Assembly (NCBI RefSeq): GCF_024714475.1 | Contig: NZ_JAMZMI010000003.1 | Span: 610,568-674,567, forward strand | Direction: 5' to 3' | Source: Marinoscillum sp. MHG1-6 | GTDB taxonomy: Bacteria > Bacteroidota > Bacteroidia > Cytophagales > Cyclobacteriaceae | DNA length: 64,000 bases | In this document: one piece after another, positions 26,501-36,363 of the stretch | Layout: the number at the start of each line of letters is the position of its first letter | Position numbering within the stretch: the first letter of the stretch is position 1 | Made by a program: the position numbers and the translations under genes | Notes under the pieces: generated by a model | Seen by the model: only the letters and a program-made list of their open reading frames with translations | Databases searched by the model: none | What the model was told of the DNA's origin: nothing

Positions 26501-27739
26501 ACCCTCGGTATACCGCAGCTTAATATTTCGTTCCAGCTCCGGATAATATGTGTCGGCACTCTGCCTGTATTTCTGATGCTTCGCGTTTTGTGAAAAACCT
26601 ATGCCTGCATTATAATTCAGTTCTCTGGTTGGGTGATCCAGAGGCAGTACATTGGTCGAAGCAAAGTGAACATCATTGATGCCGTCAAAGGACTTATTGT
26701 AGTCCTCATCCAGGAAATTATCCAATGCATCTATGTAGGACAAGTGCACTTCTCGATAATCTTTGGATATTTTGGACTTGCCTGTGTATTTATCAAAAAC
26801 ATCTCTCGAAACAAAAACTTCGTCATCATCCCCACTTTTAAAGCCCAGGTGAGCTCGCAGCAATGCCATATCTTCCCATCTGTTCCCCACCGGCTTCGCC
26901 CTGATCAATCTCCACAAGTATTTATCGGCATCCCTGTAATCACCTTCATCAAAAGCAATGTCAGCTCGCAGCTTGAGCATCTTAAAATACGTATCACTTC
27001 GTGTGTTTAGCAGACTTAGATTATCTCTCCATAAATCGTCAAACAGGTTTTCTGCATCCAGGTACCTACCCTGATCATTCAGCGTGCGTATACGATTAAC
27101 ATTGGCCAGTGCAGTAAGATCTTCCCTGTATGCTACATCTGCCTTATCTATTTCCTCACCCTCATAGGTAGTCTCATGTAGTTGGGACAACGCGGCTGAT
27201 AAGTCTGCGAACACCGAATCCATCCCTACCAACTGTCCATTATTTAGATCTGTGATCGCTCTTCTCAGCTGTATCTCATAATCCAGAAGTGAGGCAGCCT
27301 CGAAATCAACACCGGTTTCCAGAACTGTTAAGAGGCTATCCGCCTTTATGAAATTCCCATATTCATTGTACAGGTCAACGATACGCAACATTCCTACTGC
27401 GTAGTGAACTGAGTTTTCGGATTTGAATTCCTCGAGACCCAGGAGCCCTGCATCAATGCTACGTTGCATATCGACATATTCCTTTTTTGCCTCAAAAGAT
27501 TTGGCATCCATAATATCCAACCATGCATATAAAGTAGAATCATTGGCAAATTTCTTGGCAATGTGCTTCTTCCTTAGCTTGTTAGTCTTTTTTGGAACTT
27601 TGTGAAATTTCCCCTTCACATATTGCTTTTCTGCCTTCTTCATTACCACCTCCCAGGTTTGGGCGTGCGCCTCCTGAATATCCACGACGGATAAAAGGAT
27701 AAAGGCCAGATAAAGAGAAATTGGTAAAAATGATTTCAT
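23507..27739 (-). CDS. exported TPR repeat protein with C-terminal CHAT peptidase domain
   Basis: 1,410 aa. A signal peptide ('LYLAFILLSVVDIQEAHAQ') is followed by many tetratricopeptide repeats over residues ~60-900. A helical linker comes next, then a CHAT (caspase-like, clan CD) domain from about residue 1080. The catalytic dyad is visible: His1252 in 'VHIATHGFFDD' and Cys1323 in 'VLSACETGRGE', followed by 'GVFGLQRSFLVAGADAMIMSLF'. CHAT proteases are known from separase-like and Craspase systems. Exported TPR-CHAT proteins are common in Bacteroidota and cyanobacteria, but their substrates are mostly unknown. It stands alone with its own strong terminator. Confidence 0.9.
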   Translation of the reverse strand: MKSFLPISLYLAFILLSVVDIQEAHAQTWEVVMKKAEKQYVKGKFHKVPKKTNKLRKKHIAKKFANDSTLYAWLDIMDAKSFEAKKEYVDMQRSIDAGLLGLEEFKSENSVHYAVGMLRIVDLYNEYGNFIKADSLLTVLETGVDFEAASLLDYEIQLRRAITDLNNGQLVGMDSVFADLSAALSQLHETTYEGEEIDKADVAYREDLTALANVNRIRTLNDQGRYLDAENLFDDLWRDNLSLLNTRSDTYFKMLKLRADIAFDEGDYRDADKYLWRLIRAKPVGNRWEDMALLRAHLGFKSGDDDEVFVSRDVFDKYTGKSKISKDYREVHLSYIDALDNFLDEDYNKSFDGINDVHFASTNVLPLDHPTRELNYNAGIGFSQNAKHQKYRQSADTYYPELERNIKLRYTEGLYRDLFDIKLANFYLNFTETPIQAFKLLDPRPYDNVFTQYYFTKNTYVDIVNSLNEYLTIKGDYETGIKYNRHAFFGLEQNKEVPGVELGTQMATLASWLIKGGYYREAEGLTDDALKMIRRDGEKISGEYIKALNSAAILYATIGLYDKAENLLYKSKSIGKKLGKESRTILLNSIEDLASINTRLGNYSETEDLLHDVIKEKIKMHGDLSRRLIKPYNALGEVFMIKGDYPAAEKNIRKSLDITRQVYGDTTLYYADNQAMLVALYLHLGNYPAGLVNAMEVYNLRNSKLRENHVLIARSLTDIGMLRFHLGDDLSVVEENFVKAKEIIEENFDTKHPLYAEAIKNLAYIHIEKNELDTALVLLDMADEIWADVLGNKNISSGEVARLKGDIYRYKKRFSKAKNEYERASRYFRKIFSREHPEYLKTQSRLAQSYYIDGEIAKVEDILAETTEAYLDYTKLYFPTLSEDEKTRFWNKIKPDFEFYNTVAVAYMERKEKYLENMYDFALATKGLLLNSSIKTRNAIINSGDTTLINMFENWVEKKEYLTNTLAQSEESLAANEVDVKGLKDEIAQLEKSLSEQSEDFARTYETVDYVWGDVKDVLKKNEAAVEIIRYREFDDDFNEDKVRYAALVVTSDTRRNPTLVLLENGAEMEHKAFNRLRNSIKFKIRDEESYKIFWKPIEEALDGRDVVYLSPDGVYNQINLEALALAGGGYVIDNHNIRVVSNTKTLPAHRSKEARKLRLLSGDEGNVAMLFGNPTYYSKDDRYEEVIEENPSRAIGNAKVPQLPGTEKEVKLIGDLLKQNGWKVDTYLESSATEELIKGQDNVTLVHIATHGFFDDKPRKKVQFGLLDNDNPLERSGLLTRYGGEVLLDATDNYNIADGVLTAHEAMNLNFDKTELIVLSACETGRGEIEQGEGVFGLQRSFLVAGADAMIMSLFKVSDEVTQKLMVEFYKNWISGQSKREAFNLAQQTIKKDYADPIYWGAFMMVAKE

Positions 27740-27940
27740 ACGCTGATTAAGTAAATGATGGTTATTACTAAATTATAAAATTACAGCCGCTACGGAGAAT
27801 CTATATAGATATAAATCAAGTATCTGAGGAAATACTACCATTTACACCTCCTGTGGAAATTTTTGTATGCCATCCTGACCGGTTGTTTAGAGAGTTGTTG
27901 AATAAACGCTAATTTTCAGGTTCCTTCAATATTTGCCACT

Positions 27941-28498
27941 ATGATCAGCGACTTCCAGAGAAAAAAACTGGTGCATTTGTTTAACCTGCTTGACCTAAGC
28001 GAATCAGGCAATCTTCAGCTCAATGATTTCGCTGAATTAGCAGAAAAAGTGAGGATAAAACTCAATTATGAGGATAGAAGTAAGGAGCACGAAGTAGCGG
28101 TCAGGAAATCCGTTAAGTTCTTTTATGACCTGTTGAGAGAAATACCTGACCATCAGGACCAGACTATCAGTTTGGAACAATGGCTGGACTATTTTGATGA
28201 AAATGTAGTCAACAGTGATGACGATGATGTGATCTCAGATCATGTGCAGTTCTTTCTTGATTTCCTTTTCGGGCTATTTGATGAAAACAGGGATGGATTT
28301 ATCTCTATCGATGAATACATTGATATTTTCGAAGTGTTTGGACTGGAGAAGTCACATCTTGCCAAGGCCTTTATCAAGCTCGACCTGAATGCAGACGAGC
28401 GTCTTTCACGCTATGAATTGATCCCCGCTATCGAGACTTTTCTTCAAAGCGATGATCCCGAGGAAGTAGGTAACTGGGTGTTTGGTGCCTGGGACTAG
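27941..28498 (+). CDS. EF-hand calcium-binding protein
   Basis: 185 aa, no signal peptide. Three or four EF-hand loops are seen. 'DENRDGFISIDEY' (about residue 117) is canonical. 'DLSESGNLQLNDF' (residue 17) and 'DLNADERLSRYEL' (residue 147) are near-canonical, and the loop between, 'PDHQDQTISLEQW', is degenerate. Layout and length recall calerythrin/sarcoplasmic calcium-binding proteins, which act as cytosolic Ca2+ buffers or sensors. Neighbours give no partner. Confidence 0.85.
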   Translation: MISDFQRKKLVHLFNLLDLSESGNLQLNDFAELAEKVRIKLNYEDRSKEHEVAVRKSVKFFYDLLREIPDHQDQTISLEQWLDYFDENVVNSDDDDVISDHVQFFLDFLFGLFDENRDGFISIDEYIDIFEVFGLEKSHLAKAFIKLDLNADERLSRYELIPAIETFLQSDDPEEVGNWVFGAWD

Positions 28499-28570
28499 CT
28501 GGCAGCTAGCTAAACAGGACTCAGATTCATCAGTTCTAAAGACCTGAGAATACTAGACTATCAATAACGT

Positions 28571-29064
28571 CTAAATTTCCAGCTCTACATATGCAGAGTT
28601 ATATGTATTGACACTTTCGTCAAGTGTAAGCGTTGCAATCACATAATAAGAACAACATTCCCATTTCATTTTTTCAATCTCAATATTCTCTATGCTTACA
28701 GTCGTTCCTGCCCTTGGGATTTGAATTGTATAGTTAAAATCGACCTCTTCAAGAATTCCTCCTCCCTCTGGCTCTCCAAAGGTGATCATTCCGTCTCCTA
28801 TGAAGAGCTTTTTATTGAAAGTAGACTCAAAACTAAGAGTATCATACGGCGAATTATCGATTTTATGCGTTCGGATAATAATAGTTGAATCAAGCTCTTC
28901 AGTGGAGTATCTATCAAAATTGAGAATAATTAAAAGCTCTCTATTAATATCCAGAGATGGACAGTCAATTGAGGAGCATTCCGAAAGTTTTTACCACAAC
29001 CAACTAAAAAAAGCATTGCAGACAATATTACAATCGAAAAAACACAAGAAAGCCAACCTTTCAT
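28571..29064 (-). pseudogene. frameshifted lipoprotein gene
   Basis: The ATG at 29064 (or 29070) opens a lipoprotein signal ('MKGWLSCVFSIVILSAMLFL' then 'VGCGK'), but this frame stops after about 44 codons. The neighbouring frame continues without a stop to 28571, passing through 'LSECSSIDCPSLDINRELLI' and ending 'YNSAYVELEI'. Adding one base in the T5 run at 28988-28992 (A5 on the coding strand) would fuse the two into one ~164-aa lipoprotein. It is either a real single-base deletion, phase variation, or a homopolymer sequencing error. The family is not recognised. Confidence 0.7.
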
Positions 29065-29108
29065 AATCATTTAATTCTGTCTTACTTACACAACTATCAT
29101 GCTACTCA

Positions 29109-29141
29109 AAACTAGTCCGGCAGTTACTTCCGGACTAGTTT
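29109..29141 (-). terminator. hairpin terminator between TlpA-like gene and frameshifted lipoprotein
   Basis: Perfect 12-bp stem (29109-29120 with 29130-29141, AAACTAGTCCGG and its complement) around a 9-nt loop, 5 nt after the stop of the thioredoxin-like gene. It lacks a long T run on the minus side, so efficiency is uncertain. Confidence 0.7.
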
Positions 29142-29145
29142 CAGG

Positions 29146-30525
29146 TCAATTCCGCGGCAGTTGAATACGCTGCTCATAACGCTCAAGGAAATTGATCAAC
29201 TGCTCCTCAGGGTCCAGCTTTTTCGCAATGATTTTCTGCTGGGCATCCAGCACGTAGAGCTGAGGTGTAGTTCTCGTGTTGTAATTCACCCTAAAGTCAC
29301 TCCTCCCATAAGGATCAGCCAGATGTATCCAATGAAGCTCCTTTTCATGGATAAACTCCTTCCAACGATCGACATTCGTGGTCGTACAAACACCCACAAT
29401 CTCTCCTCCCAGTGCCTTGATCTGCTCGTGATTCTGGTTCAGCAAAGGCACCTTCTTTTTACAATGCCCACAATCCGGATCATAGAAGAAAAGCACCAAA
29501 TATTTATTATGAAATTGATTCAGTCGATGAGGCCTCATGAGGGTATCCAAAGCCTGAAAATCTGGCGCCTTGTTACCGATCAGATTAGGTTTAATAAATT
29601 GCACCTCCTCAGCCAGAAGCCGCAATGTTTTCTCTGGCAACCAGTGAGCTTCTCCAGTGAGACAATAACGTTCAATCAGGTGAATCCAGACCTGATCAAA
29701 GCCCATGATCTCCGTTTCCTGGTATTCCTCGAGAAAATATTGTAACCACAGATCAAAAGTGGATTCGTCAGACCGACACCAATCCAGCCACTGATCAATT
29801 TCTAAGATGAGTGAATCAGGAATGGGAGGCACCACCCTTTCAAAATACCTTGCAACATAGCCCTTAAACACAGGAGTACGCATCAACGCATACGGTGATT
29901 CTACCATATCAAAATAATGCTCATGAACGTAATTTGACCTCTCTGATACATCCAAACCCAACTCATCAGGAATACTAACGCCCTTGATCATACTAACCAT
30001 GGCCGAGACAAGTCTTGCCGGATGTGCCGCAATTAAACTATCCTGAAAAGTTGAAACCCTCACCTGGATTTCATTCAGCTTAGATTGAATCGCAACAGAA
30101 TCGGTTTTGTTCGCGGTCTTCAGTTGTTCAAGTAAGGTCAATCTTTCCCTTTGATGACCGGCCATTCCCAATTGGAATGCCCGGAACACCTCGTTTTCGG
30201 GCGAGCCTTTGATCTTCAAATGTTCATAGCCCTGATCACATGATCCGCTCAAAGAAAAGTCTTGCTCCTTCACCACAAATTCGAAATAATAGGTCGGCGT
30301 ATAAAGAAAGTAGATCCCTTGCAACAATACGCCGCTCCCTTCCAGAACCGCTTTTCCCTTTCCATTAAAGGCAAGGGTATCCAGGCTGTATTTCTTACCA
30401 AAAGAATGATATCCCACCATCACTGATTGATCCTCCAGCCCTCTCCAATCAAATGAAATCCGATAGGATTGAGCTTTGGCCAGGAAGCAAATTGAGAGAA
30501 TCACTACAGAGAAAAAAACCTTCAT
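29146..30525 (-). CDS. exported TlpA/ResA-like thioredoxin-fold protein
   Basis: 459 aa with a signal peptide ('MKVFFSVVILSICFLAKAQ'). Residues ~20-110 resemble the DUF4369-type N-terminal domain, and the middle is helical (DUF5106-like). The last ~140 residues are a thioredoxin fold with the redox motif C-G-H-C in 'FFYDPDCGHCKKKVPLLNQ' and the cis-Pro region 'TRTTPQLYVLD'. Such proteins act as periplasmic thiol-disulfide reductases in Bacteroidota; the client is unknown. Confidence 0.87.
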   Translation of the reverse strand: MKVFFSVVILSICFLAKAQSYRISFDWRGLEDQSVMVGYHSFGKKYSLDTLAFNGKGKAVLEGSGVLLQGIYFLYTPTYYFEFVVKEQDFSLSGSCDQGYEHLKIKGSPENEVFRAFQLGMAGHQRERLTLLEQLKTANKTDSVAIQSKLNEIQVRVSTFQDSLIAAHPARLVSAMVSMIKGVSIPDELGLDVSERSNYVHEHYFDMVESPYALMRTPVFKGYVARYFERVVPPIPDSLILEIDQWLDWCRSDESTFDLWLQYFLEEYQETEIMGFDQVWIHLIERYCLTGEAHWLPEKTLRLLAEEVQFIKPNLIGNKAPDFQALDTLMRPHRLNQFHNKYLVLFFYDPDCGHCKKKVPLLNQNHEQIKALGGEIVGVCTTTNVDRWKEFIHEKELHWIHLADPYGRSDFRVNYNTRTTPQLYVLDAQQKIIAKKLDPEEQLINFLERYEQRIQLPRN

Positions 30526-30764
30526 ATTTTCAGTTCAAGATAATTCGGCCTCAAAATTAGTTAAGTTTTGCAAGTGATAAACTAATTTCACACATCCTTC
30601 TATTACCATAGATATTCGCTTACCACAGTTTTCATTCATTTTATTGATCCATTTTATGTCATTTAAAATGAATTAATAGAAAAATATAATATTCAGTACA
30701 ACGTCTTTTGTTATTTTGGCCGCCGAATTATTAAGAACACGCACCAACCGCCAAAATTCTTTCA

Positions 30765-33700
30765 ATGACCAAAAAGCTCACGCTTGTTTTATTGTTCATT
30801 TTACAAACCACTATTGGTAATGTTTATGGGCAATTGCAACGCTTCCCTGCCAATGTTAGTCCAATTGTTGGCTTACCTTATTCCCTTTACCTAAGTGACT
30901 ACACTGATCCTGCAAAGGAACTGCTTACAGCCAACATCATTTTCAATGACTATAATGAGCCTAGTTGGACCTTTAGATTAAAACTCAGACTGGAAGGTGC
31001 CGATATCCGTCTGGAGACCTCTCCTCATTTTATTCCTTCCCAGCCGATTACCGTCAGTCCCGGCGAACCTGTACGGTTCACTGGAGAGGACTGGATCGAA
31101 TACCTGGATTACCGAAACCTAAATATCGACGGTGTCGGGAGAAAACTGCTCCTGGAAAGTGGTCGATTGCCTGAAGGGGGCTATACGCTTTACTTACAGG
31201 TACTGGACTATCATACTGGTGAAGCTCTGTCCAGGGAAACCCCAATCTCATTTTGGGCTTCTTTGAAAAGCCCTCCTATAATCATCACGCCACAGGAGGA
31301 CGCTTTCATCCAACCAACAACTCCCCAGATCCCTTTCACCTGGCAGCTTTTTAATGGAGGATCTCCAAATGACTTACTCGGACACGAGTATGAACTGACC
31401 ATCTGGGAGATCACGGAAGAATCTATGTCCCTAACCCAGGTCGATCCGCTCAGTGCGGTACAAAATGGTCAGGCAGTACAAATCTTTAAATCCGATCGGG
31501 TTGCCAGCACATCACTGGTCTATGGACTTGCGGATCCTTCTCTTGAAGCTGGAAAAGCCTACATCTATCAGGTTCAGGCTTTTTCTCTGGACGGAAAAGA
31601 TGCCTTTAAAAACCAGGGTAAATCACAATTCAGAAAATTCTATTACGGATGGCCTACTGGTGGCGATATTCCCATAAAATTCCCTGAAGAAGGCCATGTT
31701 CTGGGACTGGATCAACAAGCCGCACTTCAATGGCACACTCCATCCAACCTATTACCCGGACAGTCTCTACGTTATGAAATCCGGGTGGCGGAAGTAGAAG
31801 ATCAACAGAGCCCCGAACAAGCATTGGAAGGCCCGCTATGGTATTTCTATGAAACCAGTCCGACCACATCCACACTTGACCAGGCGCTGGAAGTTCCTAT
31901 ACCCAAGCCTACTCAAAAATATGCCTGGGAAGTCATTGGTTATTGCGAAAACCAGGAGGTATCGAGAAGTGACGTCCACACCTTTCATGGGCCACCTTTA
32001 TTAGAACGATTTTATGCCGGAACGCATCGTGTAGAAGTATTTACCATCAATGATGACGAAAATGACCTATCAGGAACGGGTAAGGTAAGATTGGAACCCG
32101 ATAAATGGACTGACATCTCATTTGAACATTTAAAGCTGAAACAATCAGGAATGCTTTGGACTCTTGACGAGGGAGAGATTATTATTAACAAAAGTAAAAC
32201 CCACAGCCTGAAGCCCACCGAAGAAGTAAATGGGGACATTACTTTCATTTCCTCGCAGTACAAACTTGACAAGAACGGGTTGTCCATTTTCGGATATGCC
32301 GAATGGCCGCTACATCTGGCAACCTTTTCCAGTGATAAATCGCTGGTTATTTCAAAAAGCGACTGGTTTACTTACGATGAATTCTATCTTTCCGGGGGCA
32401 CCCACTTTGTGGACGGAAACACTTTTGAGCTACTTGATCCATTCGGGTTCGCATTGGATGTGAGCCCAACCTCAAAGATCTACTTCAGTAAAGGCATCTA
32501 TACCCTCCAGCTAGATGGATTTGTTGGGCTCCCTGACAACATCAAGGGCTTCCCGGAATACGAGCGAGTGAAAGTGCCTTTCCAAAGAAAAGAGCAGTTG
32601 TTTTATTTCAACTCGGATGATATTTCAGTATTAAGTCCAATTTATGTCGCAGATGAACTCAATATATTTCTGGAAACTTCCTCCTTTACGGTAGATCTTT
32701 CGGAAGAAAAATCACCCGGAGCATTTTCAGAAAATGAAAGCTGGAAAGGCATCGCCTATCGGGAAGCCACCTTAATTGTTCCAACCAATCTGGACCCGCG
32801 AAATCATATTAAGCTGTCGGAAGATGTTTCCTTCGAAATTCCACAACCTATTGATGGTTCAGCTCTGGCCTACATTTCAGATGGCGGACTCTTCTTTTCA
32901 ACCAAACAAACATTTTCGGATAATCTATCAATCAGTTTCAACACTTTTCCCTGCACACCATCTACCATTACATTAGAAGTAGAAAATAATGAACTGACCG
33001 ATCAATCCGTACTTACCGGAAAGGGGTACATACCTGTTCTTAGCTCTGATAACACCTTCGACTTTTCTGCACCCATTTCAAAAACCGGCTTCACCACAGG
33101 CTATTTTGAAGGCCTTGAGGGGTATCGCTTTACTCACAACCCAGATAACGACGAGCAACGCATCACCGGAACTGTCCAAAGAGCTGTCTTTGAAGAGCAC
33201 AACCGACTCAGTCTCACCCTCGACCTGAAATGGCCGGCACTTAATGCTTCTATAACCGGACTTCGTTATTTTAAGGTTTGGGGTAACTACAATGTCGGAT
33301 TCTATACTCCTGAAGGTCTTTTCGCACTGGATAAGCAAATCACGACCACCCATCAGGGTTTTCCGATTACCATCGATGCAGTTGCCGTGGGCAGAAACAG
33401 CGGACAATATGGTTTTGGAGTATCAGGAAAAATCTCTCTTGGAGACGATGTTGCCGGGAATGACGGCGCACCTTCCTTCAACATGTACTCTCTTACCAAA
33501 AACCCAAGGCTCCCCGGCGATTACATTGCGGAAGCCAAAGTATTCTCTCAGGAAACAGAAACCATCAATTTTGAAGCCGCCAAAGCGAAATTCGAAGCAG
33601 AAATCACGGCAAAAAAAGAAAGCGCCATTCAGGCCCTTGACGCGAGAATCAAAACTCTGGATGAAGGCATCTCAGCTGAAGTCAATGCTCAGGCAATGAT

Positions 33701-35894
33701 GTGGGAAGGCGGAACAACATCCTTGCCAGAAGATATGATTGACACTGCATACTCCGGGCATAAAAACAGTGCAATATGGCAAGATCAGGAAACCGCCGGA
33801 AAGGTGGTAATGAAGATGATCCAACTCCATGCGGAATTAGCTACCAACTCAAAATGGAACCCTTATAGCAAAGCCATTTTGGCATTAACCCAGTCGGAAA
33901 AGAATGAGTTCCTGCCAAATTTTCGATCTCTTCCTGACGAAGTCTCCACGGGTGCCGCTGCAATGATCTCCGCAAAGATCATTGCTCCTATGGATCGGGA
34001 AATTCAGAAAGTCACAAAAGAGATCAACACCAGGGTAAATAGTATGACCTCTGATGTTAATGGAGAAATTGAGACATTGATCAACGGATTGGTAGACAAC
34101 GCGGCAGATGAGGTCATCTCTGCTATGGTAGCCGAGTATCCTGAAATCGGTGGTTTGCTTGCCGAATTAACCAATAGTCTGAAAAAGGAGCTCAATAATG
34201 AAATCACCTCCAGTATCAATGAATCTGTATATGAGAATATTACCTTTCCGGTGACTACCCTACTACAAGACCAGCTACTAGCACGAATTGAAAGTTCCAT
34301 CAAAAATTCGTCAGCGGTTAGCATAAAAGCTTTGTTTACGCCTGGCGAAAAACCGGCTAACGCGCTTGCTTCCTCATTAAAAGATCTGGATGAAGAATTT
34401 GCTGAAATCGGAGTAGATGTCCTTAGGCTATTGAAGCCTGATGAGATTGCCACCAGAATCAAATCTCTGGGAAGTGATGCCATTAAAGGAGTCAGTGGAA
34501 GCCGAATAGTTGGTCGGCTTTCCAAAAAAGCAAAGGAATCTGTCGCACAACTGGCACTCAAGGAATCAACCAAAAAATCCGAGGAATACCTGAACAAACA
34601 ACTAAGTGAGGAATTGGGAGTAGATATTCCGCTGGATGTTGGCGGATCCATCGTCAAACTCGTCAAATCCGGCAGCCTCAAAAAGGCCATTCTCGCAGAC
34701 CCGATCACCGTAAAGCTCAGATCTCCAGCCATGGACTTCAATGGGACACTTTATCACACCAAAGATCACCCTATTTACGGAAATGTCTTCTCATCCACCG
34801 TTGATGTGCTAGTCAAGGTCCCGGACAAAAGCAACCCCATTAACATTCAGGGTGCATACATGAACGGCCGAAAAAATGGCTCCTCCTACTGGTTTGTAGA
34901 AATTGGAGGAAACACCAGCGCTGTCCAAAAGAAATCAACCGACAATTTCGATGCTCCTCAAGGTATGGATCAGATTGGCGGAGAGATGGAGGATGGATTT
35001 AGCGTTCCAAAGACCAACATCAACCTAGGCATTATGACCATTGCCGCACTTCGAGGTAGAGTTTACAAACACATGAAAGGAGATGGACTCACCGGTCTCT
35101 CTCCCGATCCCTCCAACATGTTCGGCGCTTACCTGCATATGGTTATGCTAGGACCAAAGCAAGGCGACCTGATGCGCATGGAGGTTCAGGGTGAAGTCAA
35201 TACCTCCATAGATGGAAACATGGAATTAGACTTTCGTGGTGATATACAGGTTTCAAACAACACTGTTCAAATCGAGAAAGCGGATAATAGCGCAGCAGTT
35301 CAAGGCAGCGTTGAGGTAAAATACAATGAGCGCGAGCGGCATTTCTTTGGATATGCGACTGTTCAGTTGATTAGCTCCGGCCTCTGCGGAGAGGGTAGCC
35401 TTTTAGTCGATGTAAAACCCGGCCAATGGAGAGTAGCACTGGGGAATCGGGAAGACCGCATAGGTATTGTTCCGGCTTGTACCGGCATGGCCTACTATGG
35501 ATGGATCGACCTGCAATCCGAATATGTAGAGGTTGGGGCCGGACTGGGGCTGGCTTTTTATAAGGATGTAAACATGAACCTTGCTGTCGCCAAGGTTGGG
35601 TTGATCATGGCCGCGGCCATCAATGTCAATGCCTTCGCCTCCGTAAACTACAAGCCCCTCACTGTTCGCGAAATCGGTGTTTTCGTAGAGCTATGGGCTA
35701 ACATTCAGGCATGGTACAAACTTCCACTCAAGAAAAGAAGGACCATCGAGCTGGTGGATGTATACTTATACGCCAGCTCAATCATGCGATTCTATCCTTC
35801 TCCGTCAATTCTTTATGGCACCTTAAAAGGACGTATCGCCCTGGTGAAAGTGGTTAAGTTCAAGTTCGAAAAGAATTACGAAGTGGATATCTAG
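30765..35894 (+). CDS. very large exported surface protein, TANFOR-like
   Basis: 1,709 aa with a signal peptide ('LTLVLLFILQTTIGNVYGQ'). The N-terminal ~330 residues read like repeated fibronectin/Ig-type beta domains of the TANFOR type ('YTDPAKELLTANIIFNDYN', then 'PEGGYTLYLQVLDYHTGEAL', then 'PTTPQIPFTWQLFN'). A long beta-rich region follows. Residues ~930-1300 are helical and coiled-coil ('FEAAKAKFEAEITAKKESAI'), and the C-terminal ~350 residues are beta-rich with 'GYATVQLISSGLCGEGSLL'. No C-terminal T9SS sorting domain is evident. The role is probably cell-surface assembly or adhesion, but this is a guess. It is monocistronic, and the Bacteroidota promoter is not obvious. Confidence 0.75.
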   Translation: MTKKLTLVLLFILQTTIGNVYGQLQRFPANVSPIVGLPYSLYLSDYTDPAKELLTANIIFNDYNEPSWTFRLKLRLEGADIRLETSPHFIPSQPITVSPGEPVRFTGEDWIEYLDYRNLNIDGVGRKLLLESGRLPEGGYTLYLQVLDYHTGEALSRETPISFWASLKSPPIIITPQEDAFIQPTTPQIPFTWQLFNGGSPNDLLGHEYELTIWEITEESMSLTQVDPLSAVQNGQAVQIFKSDRVASTSLVYGLADPSLEAGKAYIYQVQAFSLDGKDAFKNQGKSQFRKFYYGWPTGGDIPIKFPEEGHVLGLDQQAALQWHTPSNLLPGQSLRYEIRVAEVEDQQSPEQALEGPLWYFYETSPTTSTLDQALEVPIPKPTQKYAWEVIGYCENQEVSRSDVHTFHGPPLLERFYAGTHRVEVFTINDDENDLSGTGKVRLEPDKWTDISFEHLKLKQSGMLWTLDEGEIIINKSKTHSLKPTEEVNGDITFISSQYKLDKNGLSIFGYAEWPLHLATFSSDKSLVISKSDWFTYDEFYLSGGTHFVDGNTFELLDPFGFALDVSPTSKIYFSKGIYTLQLDGFVGLPDNIKGFPEYERVKVPFQRKEQLFYFNSDDISVLSPIYVADELNIFLETSSFTVDLSEEKSPGAFSENESWKGIAYREATLIVPTNLDPRNHIKLSEDVSFEIPQPIDGSALAYISDGGLFFSTKQTFSDNLSISFNTFPCTPSTITLEVENNELTDQSVLTGKGYIPVLSSDNTFDFSAPISKTGFTTGYFEGLEGYRFTHNPDNDEQRITGTVQRAVFEEHNRLSLTLDLKWPALNASITGLRYFKVWGNYNVGFYTPEGLFALDKQITTTHQGFPITIDAVAVGRNSGQYGFGVSGKISLGDDVAGNDGAPSFNMYSLTKNPRLPGDYIAEAKVFSQETETINFEAAKAKFEAEITAKKESAIQALDARIKTLDEGISAEVNAQAMMWEGGTTSLPEDMIDTAYSGHKNSAIWQDQETAGKVVMKMIQLHAELATNSKWNPYSKAILALTQSEKNEFLPNFRSLPDEVSTGAAAMISAKIIAPMDREIQKVTKEINTRVNSMTSDVNGEIETLINGLVDNAADEVISAMVAEYPEIGGLLAELTNSLKKELNNEITSSINESVYENITFPVTTLLQDQLLARIESSIKNSSAVSIKALFTPGEKPANALASSLKDLDEEFAEIGVDVLRLLKPDEIATRIKSLGSDAIKGVSGSRIVGRLSKKAKESVAQLALKESTKKSEEYLNKQLSEELGVDIPLDVGGSIVKLVKSGSLKKAILADPITVKLRSPAMDFNGTLYHTKDHPIYGNVFSSTVDVLVKVPDKSNPINIQGAYMNGRKNGSSYWFVEIGGNTSAVQKKSTDNFDAPQGMDQIGGEMEDGFSVPKTNINLGIMTIAALRGRVYKHMKGDGLTGLSPDPSNMFGAYLHMVMLGPKQGDLMRMEVQGEVNTSIDGNMELDFRGDIQVSNNTVQIEKADNSAAVQGSVEVKYNERERHFFGYATVQLISSGLCGEGSLLVDVKPGQWRVALGNREDRIGIVPACTGMAYYGWIDLQSEYVEVGAGLGLAFYKDVNMNLAVAKVGLIMAAAINVNAFASVNYKPLTVREIGVFVELWANIQAWYKLPLKKRRTIELVDVYLYASSIMRFYPSPSILYGTLKGRIALVKVVKFKFEKNYEVDI

Positions 35895-36131
35895 TTAAGG
35901 ATATATTTGGCTGACCAAATTTCCTGCATTGGCACATCATCAAGGTTAGGGATTCGGTTAGGTCCCGATCGCAATTGCATTACGATCAAGTTAAATTGAA
36001 TCTGAAAATTGAGAGAATCTTGTCGGTGATAAGTTCAAAAAGGACAAAAGAGAATAATCCATTTTTCTTAGATTGTATATTGATGATATGAAACTTTAAA
36101 GACAATTTAGAATAGGAATAAGTTTAGGAAA

Positions 36132-36326
36132 ATGAGATACCAGATACGCAATCCAAAAACCAGACGCAAGAAATATCGAAAGCTTATTACTAAATCCGTT
36201 CTCAACTTGCGAGATATGGGAATTAATCCTAGTCGGTGTGCCGCTCCGGCGAAAGCTCTGCCACCAAAGCCTGACTGGCTGATAAGAGCCGAAAAGGTGC
36301 GTAATGAGCTGGGTCTTGATGATTGA
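36132..36326 (+). CDS. small basic protein, unknown
   Basis: 64 aa, starting at ATG 36132. The N-terminal half is very basic ('NPKTRRKKYRKLITKSV') and the C-terminal half is acidic, ending 'RNELGLDD'. The composition looks like a real small protein rather than random frame, and it sits between two intergenic stretches with nothing on the other strand. No family recognised. Confidence 0.4.
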   Translation: MRYQIRNPKTRRKKYRKLITKSVLNLRDMGINPSRCAAPAKALPPKPDWLIRAEKVRNELGLDD

Positions 36327-36363
36327 AAAAGATAGATCGTAAATACAATCCTTAACCCAGCTA

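Noticed and set aside
28782..29066. Plus-strand open frame of 94 codons
   Set aside because: It is the shadow of the frameshifted lipoprotein gene, whose signal peptide and lipobox are clear on the minus strand.
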